Below, piece by piece: positions 62,401 to 64,000 of a DNA stretch of 64,000 bases; the first letter of the stretch is position 1; every line of letters begins with the position of its first letter. Origin of the DNA: Rhynchopus sp. YZ270_cl-10. Lineage: Eukaryota > Euglenozoa > Diplonemea > Diplonemida > Diplonemidae. Below the pieces are notes generated by a model, which was not told where the DNA came from, made no database searches, and was given only the letters and a program-made list of their open reading frames with translations. The stretch spans positions 682,001 to 746,000 of the forward strand of contig OZ037862.1 of the NCBI GenBank assembly GCA_964035575.1, read 5' to 3'. The position numbers and the translations under genes are program-made.

Positions 62401-64000
62401 AATGTTCGACTTTTTCAGGATTTTTCTGGAAGTTCGACCTTTTTTATTACGGGCGAACATTTTTACGCTTACGGTAAATAAAATATACTCTGTCAAGGAC
62501 AAAGTTTTTCCTAACACACTAACACTCTCCACACAGGTGCTAGAAGCGTGGGGTGCACCTCGGTCACCACAGGGTGCATGCATATTGATCATGCGCGCAG
62601 AAGCGTACCTGGCAGAAAAGCTGGTATGACAGATACCTACTGTCCCCCCTTTCTTTGATATTCACGAGAGACATCCAGTACTTCTCTCGGGGTTATCTTT
62701 TTACCCATGCCTGCATTCAGAACTAGGCTACCGACTCATGACCTTTTACTTTACACTCGATGGTTAACCTACCCAACAAAATATTTCTCCACTGACCCGC
62801 ACTCACCACCTTTCCAACAGCCGGCATGCTCTCTGCGTGACTTGAACCTTGCACTGTCTGGATCGTTCGTGCTTGACGACGACGTCAAGGCGAGAGGGCT
62901 GCGCTTGCGTGGGTACGCCAACCGCCGTCTGGGGAACTGGGCTGACGCTGTATCGGACCTGCGATGTGCGCACAAGCTGGAACGGCTCAACTCCAAATGG
63001 CGCAACCTGTATGCACGTGTCGCTGAGTACTCTGCAGAGCTTGGGATCAACATCGGCTTCGTTCCTCTCGACGAAGAGGTCATGACGTCCGGCACCACCA
63101 GCGCACAGAACAGAAATTCACGCCACGTATGTAACCCTGATTTGCAACTTTTCTATTTGCTTATTTTGTCTGGTTCTGTGTCCATAGGGAAATAGGGATT
63201 CAAATTTGGATGAATTTTTGCACATTTCATTTAAAGCAGTGCACAGTCGCAATCACATCAGTAACCAAACGTTAACAACTTTATACAAAATGGTATCATT
63301 ATCCCCCCTTTAAAGCAGCGTGCCGCACGTTGGTCGACGTACAATTGGCACAAATCCGGCAAGCAGGGACCAGCACCGACCGCGGTAGGCACGAGCGCCG
63401 CAGCCTTAGCCGCAGCCTCGGCTGCGTGCATGGGTCCAAGCACTGTGGTCGACAGACGTGGAGGCAGTGGTGGCAGCAGCAGACCGAGCAGCACCGCAAC
63501 CACCAGCAACACTGCCACCACCACCACCAAGCCAACCCCGAAGCCGACCACCACCAGCAACCCTCCGACCACTGAACGACGCACCTCAAGCGCGGGTGAG
63601 AGACGCAACGTCAGCAGCACCAACACCACCACCAGCAACAGCAACGACAGCAGACGTCCCAACAGCAGCAGCAACAGCAACAGCAGCAATCTGCCCAGCG
63701 ACAGACGCCCCAGCAGCAGCATAAGCGACCGCAACCGCAACCTGCCCACCAACGAAAGGAGAGGTTCTGGCGCGCCCTTCGACCGCCGCTCCAGCGCACC
63801 TCTCGACAGGAGATCAAGCGTAAGTGGTGGCGACCGGAGAAGTGCCCCTTCGGGTGCAGACAGACGCAGTGTCGGTGCTGCGGACAGGGGCAGATCTGCG
63901 AACAGCAGGGTCGGTACAGGCGCGGGTTCAGGTTCAGGTTCAGCAGGAGCCCACCCAAGCCGCGCCTTCCAGCAGCAGCCCAACAGAGGAACAAAGCGTG
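56405..64000 (+). CDS. Very large multidomain protein (SH3-like, zinc finger, PDZ-like, SAP-like, TPR-like), 3' partial
   Basis: Exons 56405-61015, 61175-61237, 62537-62623, 62821-63126 and 63319 to beyond 64000, all phase 0; introns begin GTATGG, GTATGT, GTATGA, GTATGT and end AACAG, CACACAG, CCAACAG, AAGCAG. Exon 1 alone is 1537 codons. Visible parts: bacterial-type SH3 around residues 146-215 (VYVALHDLPIHASPC ... GWLLVSEYDG); C2HC finger at ~442-463 (CPLCAAKMREDKFDDHFAAC); PDZ-like loop at ~648-690 (RRGCRIISIDGRDVSNADDV); a four-Cys knuckle CEDCGCYAVMPGLCNVC at ~994; SAP-like YREIREECKRLNLRSCGTTE at ~1015; a nuclear signal PPRKRARV near 1277; then a Val/Glu/Pro-rich linker. Exon 4 is TPR-like (GYANRRLGNWADAVSDLRCA). 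Exon 5 is Ser/Asn/Arg/Thr-rich and still open at the window end. Probably a nuclear scaffold; no single known family fits. Confidence 0.7.
61510..62300 (-). mobile_element. Unidentified minus-strand coding insert within intron 2 of the large gene
   Basis: The 1.3-kb intron 61238-62536 contains a 213-codon minus-strand frame (61636-62277; from the internal Met, MSGILVMYVAVTANNKKPML) with ordinary protein-like composition (LAGEETFVQLLTKMGVERCE, SWSSIDCYNRLSDYSPR). A second piece in another frame (KMTVELMITVAGDLRGILEK) follows at about 61550-61640. It is the only protein-like antisense sequence in an intron here, so a mobile element remnant is likely, but I recognise no family and find no terminal repeats. 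A nested host gene is the alternative. Confidence 0.4.

Overview
This is nuclear DNA from a flagellated single-celled eukaryote with working mitochondria. The protein-coding genes are intron-poor or have a few short GT-AG introns, the standard genetic code fits (TAA, TAG and TGA all end genes), and the gaps are full of homopolymer runs and microsatellites. A radial-spoke protein (RSPH9) means motile 9+2 cilia. A long pentatricopeptide-repeat protein with a presequence-like N-terminus means organellar RNA metabolism. I cannot name the species. All 13 host genes lie on the + strand and nearly every start codon follows a pyrimidine tract plus AG, which resembles directional gene clusters with trans-splicing (as in Euglenozoa or dinoflagellates), but this is inference.

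Layout. 1-9.8 kb: the end of an unrecognised three-module protein, a 10-TM EamA/DMT-like transporter, then about 5 kb of repeat-rich spacer with a TA-flanked MITE at 8.08 kb. 9.8-18 kb: a TTC39/IML2-like protein and a four-exon PPR gene whose third intron holds a 1.2-kb near-perfect palindrome. 18-22.3 kb: spacer with a 5.8S rRNA-like fragment, a small unknown gene and diverged tandem repeats. 22.3-27.8 kb: a SET-like gene, then RPS13 in two copies produced by a segmental duplication that also left a broken tail of the SET-like gene. 28-33 kb: a P/Q-rich coiled-coil protein with an RS tail, a very divergent histone H2A, and an EF-hand protein. 33-36.4 kb: spacer. 36.4-42.1 kb: two RING-LON paralogues flanking RSPH9, whose single 2.2-kb intron carries a 733-bp heptamer satellite and four copies of a ~100-bp repeat. 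44.5-47.05 kb: a complete hAT DNA transposon (minus strand) with 8-bp target duplications. 47.4 kb: a second 5.8S-like fragment. 48.3-52.3 kb: DNA topoisomerase II. 52.3-56.3 kb: spacer, a small double Tudor/Agenet-like gene, and a decayed hAT-like fragment (minus). 56.4-64 kb: a very large multi-exon protein (SH3-like, zinc finger, PDZ-like, SAP-like, TPR-like parts) running off the window, with a foreign minus-strand ORF in its second intron.

The spacers are not random. At least five families of short (30-60 bp), always + oriented sequence modules (called A to E below) recur throughout the gaps, often just upstream or downstream of genes and followed by T- or pyrimidine-rich runs. They, the acidic-patch-poor H2A, and the palindromic intron are the features most worth following.
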